This document shows positions 20,665-29,781 of a stretch of 64,000 nt of DNA, piece after piece. Source of the stretch: Mycolicibacterium neworleansense (lineage in GTDB: Bacteria; Actinomycetota; Actinomycetes; Mycobacteriales; Mycobacteriaceae); NCBI RefSeq assembly GCF_001245615.1, contig NZ_CWKH01000003.1, forward strand, positions 248,001 to 312,000, written 5' to 3'. Under the pieces are notes generated by a model. It ran no database searches. It was not told where the DNA came from and saw only the letters and a program-made list of their open reading frames with translations. The stretch's first letter is position 1, and each line of letters opens with the position of its first letter. The position numbers and the translations under genes were made by a program.

Positions 20665-21420
20665 TCATCGCGGGGCCATGCGGATGGCGCCGTCGAGACG
20701 GATCACCTCGCCGTTGAGCATCGGGTTCTCGATGATGTGCACGGCCAGGGCGCCGTACTCGTCAGGATCGCCCAGCCGGGCCGGGTGCGGCACCTGCTGC
20801 CCCAGCGAGCGCTGCGCCTCCTCGGGCAGCGAGCCCAGCAGCGGCGTCTTGAACAGACCGGGCGCGATGGTGCACACACGGATCAGCTCACGCGACAGGT
20901 CGCGTGCGATCGGCAGGGTCATGCCGACCACACCGCCCTTGGACGCCGAGTAGGCGGCCTGCCCGATCTGACCGTCGAACGCCGCCACCGAGGCGGTGTT
21001 GATGATGACGCCGCGCTCCTCGTTCTTGAGCGGCTCGGTCTTCGCGATGCGCTCCGCGCTCAACCGGATCACGTTGAACGTGCCGATCAGGTTGACCTCG
21101 ACCACCTTGCGGAAGCCGTCGAGCGGGAACGCACCGTTCTTGCTCAGCGTCTTGATCGCATTGCCGATACCCGCGCAGTTGACGTTGATCCGCACCGGGC
21201 CAAGCGATTCCGCGACGTCCAGCGCCTCGGTCACGCCAGCCTCGTCGGTGACATCGGTCGCGACGAACTTGGCCCGGTCACCCAGCTCGGCCACGACCTC
21301 TTCACCCTTGAGGTCGATCACGACCACCGATGCGCCCGCATCCAGCAGTCGCTTGGTGGTGGCCAGGCCCAGGCCGGAGGCACCGCCGGTGACGACGGCT
21401 ACCGCGTCCTTGATCTCCAT
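20665..21420 (-). CDS. Short-chain dehydrogenase, type-2 3-hydroxyacyl-CoA dehydrogenase-like (Rv1144-like)
   Basis: 251 residues. NAD-binding [14 protein letters not shown], catalytic Ser in NTASVAAF and YSASK. The family resembles human HSD17B10, which oxidises short branched 3-hydroxyacyl-CoA and steroids. ATG at 21420 is selected because GGAAAGGA lies at suitable spacing; an ATG three codons upstream abuts the same site. Operon: mcr (63 bases upstream), this gene, then the flavoprotein. Together with mcr it suggests oxidation of methyl-branched acyl-CoA. Confidence 0.88.
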   Translation of the reverse strand: MEIKDAVAVVTGGASGLGLATTKRLLDAGASVVVIDLKGEEVVAELGDRAKFVATDVTDEAGVTEALDVAESLGPVRINVNCAGIGNAIKTLSKNGAFPLDGFRKVVEVNLIGTFNVIRLSAERIAKTEPLKNEERGVIINTASVAAFDGQIGQAAYSASKGGVVGMTLPIARDLSRELIRVCTIAPGLFKTPLLGSLPEEAQRSLGQQVPHPARLGDPDEYGALAVHIIENPMLNGEVIRLDGAIRMAPR

Positions 21421-21460
21421 GTACCGCATTCCTTTCCAGCCGGCTTCCGCCGGCCCCTTT

Positions 21461-21489
21461 GGTCGAACCAAACAGTGGTCGAACTAAAC
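21461..21489. repeat. Short direct repeat between mcr and SDR genes
   Basis: GGTCGAACCAAAC (21461-21473) and GGTCGAACTAAAC (21477-21489) match at 12 of 13 bases; the second copy includes the mcr stop codon. It could be a regulator site or a small duplication. Confidence 0.4.
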
Positions 21490-22575
21490 CCAGTCCTGCA
21501 GAACGGCTTCCGTGTCGGCTCCGCGGGGACGCGGCGGCGTCGGCTCGGCCGTGGTGCTGCGGGAGAACCGCGGTGCCGGCATCGGTTGCAGGTGGCCCCC
21601 GTCGTCGAAGAACGTGTCACGCTCGGCGATGTGCGGTTCGGTGAGCACCTCGGCGAACGACAGCACCGGCGTCGCACAGGCATCGGTGCCGGCGAACACC
21701 TTGGCCCAGTGATCGCGATCGTGGGCCGCGAAAGCCTTGGCGAAGGCCTCACGCAGCTCGGGCCAGCGGGCCATGTCGTTCTGACCCGGAAGGTCGGCGT
21801 CCTCCAGTCCAAGCCCCTTGAGCAACTCGGCGTAGAACTGCGGTTCGATGGCGCCGATGGCCATGTACTTGCCGTCGGCGGTCTCGTAGGTGTCGTAGTA
21901 GGGCGCGCCAGTGTCGAGCATGTTGGTGCCACGCTCGTCGGACCACATGCCCTGGCTACGGAAGCTCCACATCATCTGCATCAGCACCGACGACCCGTCG
22001 ACCATCGCGGCGTCGATCACCTGCCCCTTGCCCGAGGTCTGCCGCTCGAACAGGGCCGAGAGGATGCCGACGAGCAGGAACATCGACCCGCCACCGAAAT
22101 CACCGGCCAGGTTCAGCGGCGGCACCGGCCGCTCGCCCTTGCGGCCGACCGCGTGCAGCAGGCCGTTGAGCGAGATGTAGTTGATGTCGTGGCCGGCCTG
22201 CAAGGCGCGCGGGCCCTGCTGACCCCACCCCGTCATCCGGGCGTAGATCAGCCGGTCGTTGATCTTGGCGCAATCCTCGGGACCGAGCCCCAGACGTTCG
22301 GTCACACCCGGCCGGTAGCCCTCGATCAGCACGTCGGCCTTGGCGATCAGCTTGAGCACCAGCTCGCGGCCCTCGTCGCTCTTGAGATCCGCCGCCACCG
22401 AGCGGCGATTGCGCAGCATCGAATCGCGTTCACCGGCGGGCACTCCCCCGCTCCGGCCCGGTCGTTCGACGCGCACGACGTCGGCACCCAGGTCGCCGAG
22501 AATCATCGCCGCGTGCGGACCGGGGCCGATACCGGCCAACTCCACAACGCGCAAACCCTGCAGTGGTCCTGCCAT
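21484..22575 (-). CDS. mcr: Alpha-methylacyl-CoA racemase
   Basis: 363 residues, class III CoA-transferase fold. [20 protein letters not shown] and the catalytic residues His129 ([10 protein letters not shown]) and Asp159 ([11 protein letters not shown]) match the structurally known M. tuberculosis MCR (Rv1143) with a three-residue offset. It interconverts the (R)- and (S)-2-methylacyl-CoA epimers so that methyl-branched fatty acids and the sterol side chain can enter beta-oxidation. ATG at 22575 is preceded by GGAAG. First gene of the operon and divergent from echA10. Confidence 0.95.
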   Translation of the reverse strand: MAGPLQGLRVVELAGIGPGPHAAMILGDLGADVVRVERPGRSGGVPAGERDSMLRNRRSVAADLKSDEGRELVLKLIAKADVLIEGYRPGVTERLGLGPEDCAKINDRLIYARMTGWGQQGPRALQAGHDINYISLNGLLHAVGRKGERPVPPLNLAGDFGGGSMFLLVGILSALFERQTSGKGQVIDAAMVDGSSVLMQMMWSFRSQGMWSDERGTNMLDTGAPYYDTYETADGKYMAIGAIEPQFYAELLKGLGLEDADLPGQNDMARWPELREAFAKAFAAHDRDHWAKVFAGTDACATPVLSFAEVLTEPHIAERDTFFDDGGHLQPMPAPRFSRSTTAEPTPPRPRGADTEAVLQDWV

Positions 22576-22709
22576 GCTCTTCCGCCCTTCGCGTGTTAGG
22601 CCTTGGTTGACCGGTGACATAGCTTACTTGTATAACCTTCTCGACCGGCATGGCCATAACCGGCCCCGCCGCCAACGGGCCTCCCGCCCGCCGGACCTAA
22701 GGTGCATAG

Positions 22710-23513
22710 ATGACCGTGACCCGCGAATACCCCGACGTTAAAGACGTATCCGTATCGCTCGAGGGCGGCGTGCTGTCGGTGACGCTCAGCCGGCCCGACA
22801 GTCTCAATTCCCTGACCCAGGGCATGCTCGTCGCGATCGCCGACGCCATGGACCTGGCCGCCTCCGACCCGGAGGTGCGGGTGGTCCGCCTGGGTGGAGC
22901 GGGCCGCGGATTCAGCTCGGGCGCGGGCATCAGCGAGGAAGACCAGAACGCCGACAGCCATGACGCCGAGGGCGTGCTCGACGCCGCCAACCGCGCGGTC
23001 GCCTCCATCGTCGCGCTGCCCAAGCCGGTCGTGGCCGTCGTGCAGGGGCCGGCCGCCGGCGTGGGCGTGTCGCTGGCCCTGGCCTGCGACGTCGTCCTGG
23101 CCTCCGAGGCCGCCTTCTTCCTGTTGGCCTTCACCAAGATCGGACTGATGCCCGACGGCGGCGCCTCAGCCCTCGTCGCCGCCAACATCGGCCGAATCCG
23201 CGCCATGCGCCTGGCCCTGCTCGCCGACCGGCTCACCGCGACCGACGCCTACGACTGGGGTCTGATCAGCGCCGTGTACCCGGCCGACGAGTTCGACGCC
23301 GCCGTGGACAAGATCATCGCGAAGCTGCGCTCCGGCCCGGCAGTGGCTCTGCGCGAGACCAAGCAGGCCGTCAACGCCGCGACGCTCACCGAGCTCGAGG
23401 GTGCCTTCGCCCGCGAGCGCAAGGGCCAGCTGCAACTGCTGGTGTCCAACGACTTCCGCGAGGGCACCCAGGCCTTCCAGCAGAACCGGCGCCCGGAGTT
23501 CACCGACTCCTGA
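22710..23513 (+). CDS. echA10: Crotonase-family protein (EchA10-like)
   Basis: 267 residues with crotonase fold: GRGFSSGAGISEED forms the first oxyanion-hole segment and VQGPAAGVGVSLALACD the second. Both glutamates of classical enoyl-CoA hydratases are missing (GVSL and FTKIGLMPD at the two positions), while the Asp in GLMPDGG is kept, as in PaaG-type isomerases. It is therefore more likely an isomerase or another crotonase activity than a hydratase. Position divergent from mcr matches Rv1142c/Rv1143 in M. tuberculosis. Confidence 0.88.
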   Translation: MTVTREYPDVKDVSVSLEGGVLSVTLSRPDSLNSLTQGMLVAIADAMDLAASDPEVRVVRLGGAGRGFSSGAGISEEDQNADSHDAEGVLDAANRAVASIVALPKPVVAVVQGPAAGVGVSLALACDVVLASEAAFFLLAFTKIGLMPDGGASALVAANIGRIRAMRLALLADRLTATDAYDWGLISAVYPADEFDAAVDKIIAKLRSGPAVALRETKQAVNAATLTELEGAFARERKGQLQLLVSNDFREGTQAFQQNRRPEFTDS

Positions 23514-23516
23514 AAG

Positions 23517-23606
23517 TCACTGCTGCACCAGCGCGAACGCCACGCAGGCGAGCAGGATGAGTGCGGTCACCGCGACCGCGGTCCAGCGGGTGTGCCGGTG
23601 ACGCAT
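23517..23606 (-). CDS. Small single-span membrane peptide, 29 residues
   Basis: The frame reads MRHRHTRWTAVAVTALILLA and ends VAFALVQQ: a basic N-terminus followed by one hydrophobic helix. AGGAG lies about 10 bases upstream of the ATG. It begins 21 bases downstream of the flavocytochrome gene on the same strand, so it is likely cotranscribed and could be a small subunit of that membrane protein. I know of no named family. Confidence 0.55.
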   Translation of the reverse strand: MRHRHTRWTAVAVTALILLACVAFALVQQ

Positions 23607-23626
23607 GGCAGCTCATCTCCTAGAAC

Positions 23627-24946
23627 TCAGACGAAGTTGAAGCGCTCGGTGTGAATTCGGTCGTCGGTGACGCCGAGCGCACCGAGCGCGTCCTCCATCG
23701 CGTCCATCATCACCCCGGGGCCACAGATGAAATATTGCAGTCCTTCATGGCCGGCGGGCAGATGGCGGCGCAGCGTTTCCGCCGTGATGTGACCACGTTC
23801 GCCCGTCCAGTCGTCCGGAGGATCACTCACGACGTATGTCACCGTCAAGGACAGCCTCGACGTCAGCGTCTCGAGCTCTTCGTCGAAGGTGGCGTCCTCG
23901 ATGCGGTTCACGCCGAAAAACAGGTGACACGGCCGACGTTCGCCGCGCGCGGCGAAGGTGCGCAGCATGCTCATCAGCGGCACGATCCCTACCCCGCCGG
24001 CTATGAACACGAAGCCGGGGCCGCTGTAGCGATCGGGTGTGAACACACCGTGCGGGCCGTCGAGGTAGGCACGGGTTCCCGGCGCGATGGAACTGACGGT
24101 GCGGGTGAAATCCCCGAGCTCCTTGACACTCATCTGGAGAGCCGATGCGTCATCACCGTTGGACGCGAACGAGAATGGGTGCTGGGTCAATGCGAACGGA
24201 GACCGGCGCACAGACAGCCAGCCGAACTGCCCGGGGGCAAACGTGAAACCGCGATGCCCCGCGGGCCGCATCGTGATCGTGTTGACGCCGCCTCGTTCGC
24301 GGTGCACCGACACGATCTCCCACGGGCGCCGCATCCGAATGATGGGGCGGATGACGCGCACCCACAGGAAGATCATCAGAAATGCCGCGCTCATCACGAT
24401 CCACAGCCCGCGTTTCAACGGATGGTTGACGTAGTGGTGAATCATCTCGACGTGCGCCACCGCAGCGACGATCGCAACGGTTGACAACACCAGATGGATG
24501 CCCTGCCACACCTCGTAGGAGATGCGCAGCGCCAACCGCCACGCCGACGTCGCGATGACGACGAGCAGGCACACGATCGACAAGGTCCCGAACCGTCCTG
24601 CCCACGGCGCGGTCAGGGGGTTCACCCGCTCGATGTAGCTGGGATCCACCAGCACGATCAACAGGATCGGATGGGCCAGGATGAACAGCGTTCCGGCGTA
24701 ACCCATGTAGCGATGAAAGTGCACCAAGGCGTCCTCGCCGAACGGCGCGGCCAGCACCTTGATCCGCGCAACGAGGACGAACTGCAGGCCCAGCATGGCG
24801 AGTCCGACGAAGCCGAGCGCCACCGCGAACTCCCGCCAAAAGCCTCGGTGCTCGTCGGCGACACCGATCCCGGCGAAGATCAACGGCGCCCCGACGAGGG
24901 CCAGATAGGCGCCGAACCAGATCATTCCCTTGACCGCGGTGCGCAT
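23627..24946 (-). CDS. Ferric-reductase-like flavocytochrome (heme b, FAD and NAD(P)H domains)
   Basis: 439 residues. The N-terminal half has about six membrane helices with heme-ligand histidines in FHRYMGYAGTLFILAHP and GIHLVLSTV/AHVEMIHHY. The C-terminal half is a ferredoxin-NADP reductase module with FAD motif HPFSFAS and nucleotide motif GGVGIVPLMSM, ending in FICGPGVMM and an aromatic C-terminus. It would pass electrons from NAD(P)H across the membrane to iron or another acceptor. ATG at 24946 gives a compact start with GGGGG upstream. Partner: the 29-residue peptide downstream. Confidence 0.87.
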   Translation of the reverse strand: MRTAVKGMIWFGAYLALVGAPLIFAGIGVADEHRGFWREFAVALGFVGLAMLGLQFVLVARIKVLAAPFGEDALVHFHRYMGYAGTLFILAHPILLIVLVDPSYIERVNPLTAPWAGRFGTLSIVCLLVVIATSAWRLALRISYEVWQGIHLVLSTVAIVAAVAHVEMIHHYVNHPLKRGLWIVMSAAFLMIFLWVRVIRPIIRMRRPWEIVSVHRERGGVNTITMRPAGHRGFTFAPGQFGWLSVRRSPFALTQHPFSFASNGDDASALQMSVKELGDFTRTVSSIAPGTRAYLDGPHGVFTPDRYSGPGFVFIAGGVGIVPLMSMLRTFAARGERRPCHLFFGVNRIEDATFDEELETLTSRLSLTVTYVVSDPPDDWTGERGHITAETLRRHLPAGHEGLQYFICGPGVMMDAMEDALGALGVTDDRIHTERFNFV

Positions 24947-25057
24947 TCCGAATTCCCCCTCAGCGATGCGTCCACAGAGTACCCGCAGGACGTGGACGGT
25001 CACCGAAAATCGTTGGACTCAACCGGCCCGGGGTAGGCACCATCGAATGCTGTGAGC

Positions 25058-26347
25058 ATGCAGCACTCCGTAGCGAAAGGGGAGCCGCCGGTCGACCAGA
25101 CCGGCGGCTGGCGTGTGCTCGCTCCGTTCCGCATCCGCGAATACCGGCTGCTGATCGCCGCGGTCACGTTGTCGATCTTCGCCGAGGGCATGTGGTCGGT
25201 GGTGATGGCGTTGCAGGTCATCGCGATCGACAACGATCCGGCCTCGCTGTCCCTGGTTGCCACCTGCCTCGGGCTCGGCCTGGTGGCGTTCGTTCTGGTC
25301 GGCGGCATCACCGCCGACCGGGTCAACCAGCGCACCATCATCATCGCGGTGGAGACGGTCAACCTGGTGACGGTCACGATCGTCGCGGCGCTGGGTCTGC
25401 TCGACCTGCTCAAGATCTGGCATCTGGCCGTCGCCGCAGGCATTCTCGGTATCGCCGCGGCGTTCTTCTTCCCCGCCTACAGCGCGCTGCTGCCGCGCAT
25501 CCTGCCGCCGGAACAACTGTTGGCGGCCAATGGCGTTGAGGGCGTGGTACGCCCGGTGTTCCAGCGTTCGGTCGGGCCCGCGGTGGCGGGCATGGTGATC
25601 GCCGCGACGTTCCCGTCACTGGGCGCGGCCGTGGTGGCAGTGTTGTTCGGCCTGGGCCTGGCCCTGCTGGTCGCCACCCGGCCCACGGTGGATTCGGTTG
25701 CGGCGCAGGACGATGACGAGCGCCCGCACGTATTGCGTGATCTGCGCGAGGGTTTCGCATTCATGGTGCGCACCCCGTGGTTGCTGTGGACGCTGCTGTT
25801 CGCCAGCATGTTCGTCCTCGTCGTCCTCGGGCCGATCGAGGTGCTGCTGCCGTTCATCGCCCAAGACCGGTTCGCCGACGGTGCCCGCGCCTACGGATTC
25901 ATCCTGGCGTTCTTCGGATTCGGCAGCGCACTGGGAGCGTTGACGGTGTCTTCCCGCCGGATGCCGCGGCGCTACCTGACCACGATGATGCTGATGTGGG
26001 GCCTGGGATCGGTGCCGCTGGTGATCGTGGGTGTCACATCGTCGTTCCCGTTGATGGCGCTGGCCACGTTCTGCATCGGTGTCACCGACGGTGCGGGGAT
26101 GGTGATCTGGGGAACGCTGCTGCAGCGCCGGGTGCCGACGGAGATGCTGGGCCGGGTATCGAGCCTGGACTTCTTCGTATCGCTGGCGTTCATGCCGCTG
26201 TCGTTCGCGATCGTCGGCCCGTTGTCCAAGGTGGTCTCGATGGAGGCCATCTTCCTGGTGGCCGGGCTGCTGCCGGCCCTGCTGGCCGCGGTGGCCGTGA
26301 CGGCGGCCAGGATGCCGCGCGACGAGCTGGCGCACCCACTGCGCTAG
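25058..26347 (+). CDS. MFS transporter, EntS/Tap-like
   Basis: 429 residues from ATG 25058; a GTG two codons upstream is also possible. Twelve helices; FAEGMWSVVMALQVI, GGITADRVNQR and FFFPAYSALLPRILPPEQLLAANG are typical of the MFS_3 group, which includes the enterobactin exporter EntS and the mycobacterial multidrug pump Tap. Probable proton-driven exporter of a drug or siderophore. Its stop overlaps the convergent CPBP protease gene by four bases. Confidence 0.84.
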   Translation: MQHSVAKGEPPVDQTGGWRVLAPFRIREYRLLIAAVTLSIFAEGMWSVVMALQVIAIDNDPASLSLVATCLGLGLVAFVLVGGITADRVNQRTIIIAVETVNLVTVTIVAALGLLDLLKIWHLAVAAGILGIAAAFFFPAYSALLPRILPPEQLLAANGVEGVVRPVFQRSVGPAVAGMVIAATFPSLGAAVVAVLFGLGLALLVATRPTVDSVAAQDDDERPHVLRDLREGFAFMVRTPWLLWTLLFASMFVLVVLGPIEVLLPFIAQDRFADGARAYGFILAFFGFGSALGALTVSSRRMPRRYLTTMMLMWGLGSVPLVIVGVTSSFPLMALATFCIGVTDGAGMVIWGTLLQRRVPTEMLGRVSSLDFFVSLAFMPLSFAIVGPLSKVVSMEAIFLVAGLLPALLAAVAVTAARMPRDELAHPLR

Positions 26348-26985
26348 ACACCGAAGATCGGTGGCAGTGCCAGCACCATGATCAGGCCCCAGAAGAAGTG
26401 GGTCAGCATGGGCGCCAGCACACCACCGGTCATCCGGCGTTCATACGCGCAGACCGCACCGAGCAGGATGGCGGCGAAGCCGAGCATCGGATTGCCGGAC
26501 GCCATCACCGCGGCGACATAGATTACCGTCGAGATCGTCGCCGGGTGACGGTTACCCAGTGCGGTGTACAACGCGCCGCGAAAGAACAACTCCTCGGCCA
26601 ACCCGTTGATCAGGGTGATCAGCACGACCACTGCCAGGGAGCCGTGGTTCGCGAACTCGAGTACCGCACTGACGTATTCGCGGATCCCTGGGATCAACCG
26701 GGCGACCAACCCGCCCAGCACGAACCCTAGACCGAGGCCAAGACCCACGGCGCTGCCGAGCAGCACCGGCCGATACGCGCTGCCCAGGAACAGTGGTCCG
26801 GACACCACGGCGCCCACACTCCACACCGCGGCCAGCGCCAGAGTCAGCCAATAGAAAGAACTTTCGCCCGGTTCGGTCCCGAGAGAAACCGCCAGCAGCG
26901 CGGCTCCGGCCAACAGGGTGACGGCGACCACGACTGGCCGGCGCAGCCCCTCATTCGGGGCTTGCCGATCGGTGGTGGTCGTCAT
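26344..26985 (-). CDS. CPBP (CAAX/Abi-type) intramembrane metalloprotease
   Basis: 213 residues with seven or eight hydrophobic helices. The catalytic EExxxR motif appears as NGLAEELFFRGALY, with the second and third motifs in ASGNPMLGFAA and MLTHFFWGL, giving the metal-binding His. Family members cleave within membranes or modify prenylated/bacteriocin peptides; the target here is unknown. ATG 26985 is 10 bases after the stop of the upstream epimerase gene on the same strand, so the two are probably cotranscribed. Confidence 0.83.
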   Translation of the reverse strand: MTTTTDRQAPNEGLRRPVVVAVTLLAGAALLAVSLGTEPGESSFYWLTLALAAVWSVGAVVSGPLFLGSAYRPVLLGSAVGLGLGLGFVLGGLVARLIPGIREYVSAVLEFANHGSLAVVVLITLINGLAEELFFRGALYTALGNRHPATISTVIYVAAVMASGNPMLGFAAILLGAVCAYERRMTGGVLAPMLTHFFWGLIMVLALPPIFGV

Positions 26986-26995
26986 CGGCCCGGCG

Positions 26996-28144
26996 TCACG
27001 CCCCGCTCGGAACCAGCCTGGCCGCCACATCAAGACCTGAGCGCAGCACCGCCGCCAGTGGTCCCGGGATCGGCGGGATCAACCCGAGGACGGGCCGGAC
27101 GAATCCGGGGGTGAGCTGTCGGATCCGTGCGGTGTCACCGCCGGCCCACTGCGGGTCGGTGTCGGCCAGATCATGTGGATCGGCCAGCGCATTGACCGGC
27201 GCACGCTCGGCAGCGGACCCGCCGGGCCCGAGCGCCAGCCGGATCGCCTCTTCAACACCCAACAACCCGGTAGGTGGATCGGGCACCACCGAACGGATGC
27301 TCTCACCGGCCGCGATCGTCGGATGATCAAGCGAGACAATCAAATCCGTTGCGAGGCCGTCGGGAACCGGCAGCGCCGCCGCCGACAACCGTGCCGTCAT
27401 ACCCGCGGTCAGTCCGCGGACCGGCACCGTCAGCCGTCGTTTGCCCGCCAACCGCGCGTAGGTTGCCACCAGTGCCCGGTACGTCGTGGTCTCCGGTCCG
27501 CAGATGTCATAGCTGCCGGCCGGAACCCGCTCCGAGTCCCCGGCAGCCACCAGATAGTGCAATACGTCGCGAATCGAGATCGGGTCGGTCCGATTGTCCA
27601 TCCACGGCATGGCCGGCATGACCGGGAATCGGTCGGCCACGTAGCGCAGGATTTCGAACGACGTCGACCCGGCGCCGACGATCAGCGCGGCACCCAGCCA
27701 CACCACCTCGGCACCGCCATCGACGTTCAAGGCCGCAGCCACCTCGGCACGGCCCGCGAGATGGTCGGACAGCGATCCCTCGGGCACGAAGCCGCCGAGA
27801 TAGACGATCCGCTCGACGCCGGCGTCGCGGGCCGCGGCCGCCACATTGGCCGCCGCGCGGTTGTCGGCCTCGCGGAAATCCGGCTGCCCGATGCCGTGCG
27901 CCAGGTAGTACACCAGATCGACCGGGCCGATCTCGCGGAATGCGGCCTCGGTGGACAACGGGTCCTCGGCATCGAGCTGCACCGCGGTGACGTCGTGGAA
28001 CCACCCGTAGTCGGCGAGCTTGTCGAGGCTGCGCCCCGCCGCCACTACTCGGTGCCCGCCTGTCAGCAGCACGCTCACCAGGCGCGAACCGACGTAGCCG
28101 CTCGCACCGATCACCAGAATCCGTTTACTCACCGAGTCCGTCAC
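26996..28144 (-). CDS. NAD(P)-binding epimerase/NmrA-like protein
   Basis: 382 residues. The first third is an atypical SDR Rossmann domain (ILVIGASGYVGSRLVSVLL, VDLVYYLAHG, RIVYLGGFVPEG). The classical YxxxK pair is not evident, as in NmrA-like or NDUFA9-type SDR proteins that bind nucleotide without clear catalysis. The C-terminal part ending PGFVRPVLGLIPPIPGP could contact a membrane. GTG start at 28144 gives VTDSVSKR before the Rossmann strand. Upstream of the CPBP protease in a probable operon. Confidence 0.8.
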   Translation of the reverse strand: MTDSVSKRILVIGASGYVGSRLVSVLLTGGHRVVAAGRSLDKLADYGWFHDVTAVQLDAEDPLSTEAAFREIGPVDLVYYLAHGIGQPDFREADNRAAANVAAAARDAGVERIVYLGGFVPEGSLSDHLAGRAEVAAALNVDGGAEVVWLGAALIVGAGSTSFEILRYVADRFPVMPAMPWMDNRTDPISIRDVLHYLVAAGDSERVPAGSYDICGPETTTYRALVATYARLAGKRRLTVPVRGLTAGMTARLSAAALPVPDGLATDLIVSLDHPTIAAGESIRSVVPDPPTGLLGVEEAIRLALGPGGSAAERAPVNALADPHDLADTDPQWAGGDTARIRQLTPGFVRPVLGLIPPIPGPLAAVLRSGLDVAARLVPSGA

Positions 28145-28190
28145 GCCCCGGTTGGTACCCAGCCGGAGCCGGCGGCAATCGTCGGACGCG

Positions 28191-28712
28191 TCACTCCGCG
28201 TCTCGGTGCAACCCCGTCAGGTGGGTGTAGGCCGCCGCATTGAGCTGGTTGTGGCCGACCTCGTCATCGCTGAGTTCCCGGCGCACCTTCGCCGGGACTC
28301 CGGCCACCAGCGACCGCGGCGGCACCACCATGCCCTGCGGCACCACGGCACCGGCGGCCACCAGTGACCCGGCACCGATCACCGCGCCGTTGAGCACCAC
28401 CGCGCCCATGCCGACCAGGCTGTCCTGCTCGACGGTGCAGCCGTGCAGCACCACGTTGTGACCCACCGTCACCCCGGTGGCGATGCGGCACGGGAAGCCG
28501 GGGTCGACGTGGACGGTCACGCCGTCCTGGATGTTGCTGCCCGCGCCGACCTCGATGGGCTCGACCTCGGCGCGCAGCGTGGCGCCGTACCAGACGCTGG
28601 CACCGGCGGCCAGCGAAACCTGGCCGATCACACTGGCATTGGGGGCAACCCAGGCGTCCGGGTCGATCTGCGGGGTATGACCGGCAACGGACACGATCAG
28701 GGGCTCAGGCAT
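28191..28712 (-). CDS. Gamma-carbonic anhydrase-like left-handed beta-helix protein
   Basis: 173 residues with hexapeptide repeats (for example ASVIGQVSLAAGASV and GAVVLNGAVIGAGSLVAAGA). The three zinc histidines have gamma-CA spacing: His68, His85 and His90 (VHVD, VGHNVVLHG). A homotrimer with metal at the interfaces is expected; activity as carbonic anhydrase or as an acyltransferase-like relative cannot be separated by eye. ATG 28712 is chosen; ATG 28721, three codons upstream, is also possible. Confidence 0.87.
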   Translation of the reverse strand: MPEPLIVSVAGHTPQIDPDAWVAPNASVIGQVSLAAGASVWYGATLRAEVEPIEVGAGSNIQDGVTVHVDPGFPCRIATGVTVGHNVVLHGCTVEQDSLVGMGAVVLNGAVIGAGSLVAAGAVVPQGMVVPPRSLVAGVPAKVRRELSDDEVGHNQLNAAAYTHLTGLHRDAE

Positions 28713-28743
28713 GCCGGTCATGGTAAAGGGCCGAGCGGTCGGC

Positions 28744-29700
28744 TCACGCGCCCTGGTAGACCTTGCGGTAACTCGACGGAGACATGCCGACGCCGCGTCG
28801 CAGATGATGGCGCAGATTGCCCGCCGTGCCCAGACCCGACCGGCGGGCCACCTCGTCGACGGACAGATCGCCGGATTCCAGGAGTTCGCGGGCCAGGTCG
28901 AGCCGTCGGCTGCGGATCCAGGCACCGGGGGCCTGTCCGGTCTCCTCACGGAAGCGACGGTTGAAGGTGCGGGCGCTCATGTGGGCCTGGGCGGCCAGCC
29001 GCGTCACGGTCAGTTCCTCGTCCAGGTGCCCCAGCGCCCAGTCGCGGGTGGCGGCGGTCGAGGCGTGATCGGTGACGGCGAACCCGTGATCGATGAACTG
29101 CGCCTGCCCGCCTTCGCGCCACGGCGGCACCACGCAGTACCGGGCCACCGCATTGGCCACCTGAGCACCGTGGTCGGAGCGAATGATGTGCAAGCACAAG
29201 TCGATTCCGGCCGCCAGGCCCGCCGAGGTAAGTACGTCACCGTCATCGACGAACAGGATGTCCTCGTCGAGGCGGACCCGTGGATGCAGCCGGCGCATAT
29301 CCGCGGCGAAGCGCCAGTGCGTGGTGGCCGGCCGCCCGTCCAGCAGACCCGCGGCGGCCAGCACGAAGGCCCCCGTGCAGATCGACACCAGCCGGGTGCC
29401 GGGCCGAATCCGCGCCAGGGCCGCCGCCACGTCGGCACCCAGCACGCCGTCGCCCCGCGCCGGGGCGTATCTGGTGCCCGGGATCACCACGGTGTCGGCG
29501 GACTCCAACGCCTCGGGTCCCGAGGCGGGCACCATCGCGAATCCGGTCGTCGACGGCACCGGGCCGGTGGCGAGCCCACACGTCACCACGTCGTAGAGGG
29601 GATTCCCGTCGCCATCGGTGGCATTGGAGAACAGCAGCGGCGCGATGGTGGCGTCGAAGCCGACCACCGGAGCCAACAGCAGGACCGCGATACGGTGCAC
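28744..29700 (-). CDS. GlxA-type AraC-family regulator with DJ-1/PfpI domain
   Basis: 318 residues. The N-terminal domain has the class I amidotransferase-like fold of GlxA regulators, with the elbow Cys in SICTGAFVLAAAG and a following TTHW; such domains sense ligands and need not be catalytic. The C-terminal AraC module carries LTVTRLAAQAHMSARTFNRR and a second helix-turn-helix LSVDEVARRSGLG. GTG at 29700 gives a normal N-terminus. It is divergent from an MFS carboxylate transporter at 29782 and likely controls it. Confidence 0.88.
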   Translation of the reverse strand: MHRIAVLLLAPVVGFDATIAPLLFSNATDGDGNPLYDVVTCGLATGPVPSTTGFAMVPASGPEALESADTVVIPGTRYAPARGDGVLGADVAAALARIRPGTRLVSICTGAFVLAAAGLLDGRPATTHWRFAADMRRLHPRVRLDEDILFVDDGDVLTSAGLAAGIDLCLHIIRSDHGAQVANAVARYCVVPPWREGGQAQFIDHGFAVTDHASTAATRDWALGHLDEELTVTRLAAQAHMSARTFNRRFREETGQAPGAWIRSRRLDLARELLESGDLSVDEVARRSGLGTAGNLRHHLRRGVGMSPSSYRKVYQGA

Positions 29701-29703
29701 GAC

Positions 29704-29750
29704 GCCAGTGTGGCACGTTTTTGATGATTGCTGTCGTTTATGCCACTGGC
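29704..29750. promoter_or_regulatory. Inverted repeat in the glxA-type/MFS intergenic region
   Basis: GCCAGTGTGGCA (29704-29715) and TGCCACTGGC (29741-29750) are complementary apart from two extra bases. The arms flank the AT-richer centre of an 81-base divergent gap, where an AraC-type protein would be expected to bind. Confidence 0.4.
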
Positions 29751-29781
29751 ACCGACTGGCCCCCTCGGCCACAGTGATCGG

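Noticed and set aside
20737..22599. Long plus-strand open frame (620 codons) opposite mcr and SDR
   Set aside because: It is antisense to two well-identified genes, Arg/His/Gly-rich with no domain, as expected for the complement of GC-rich coding DNA.
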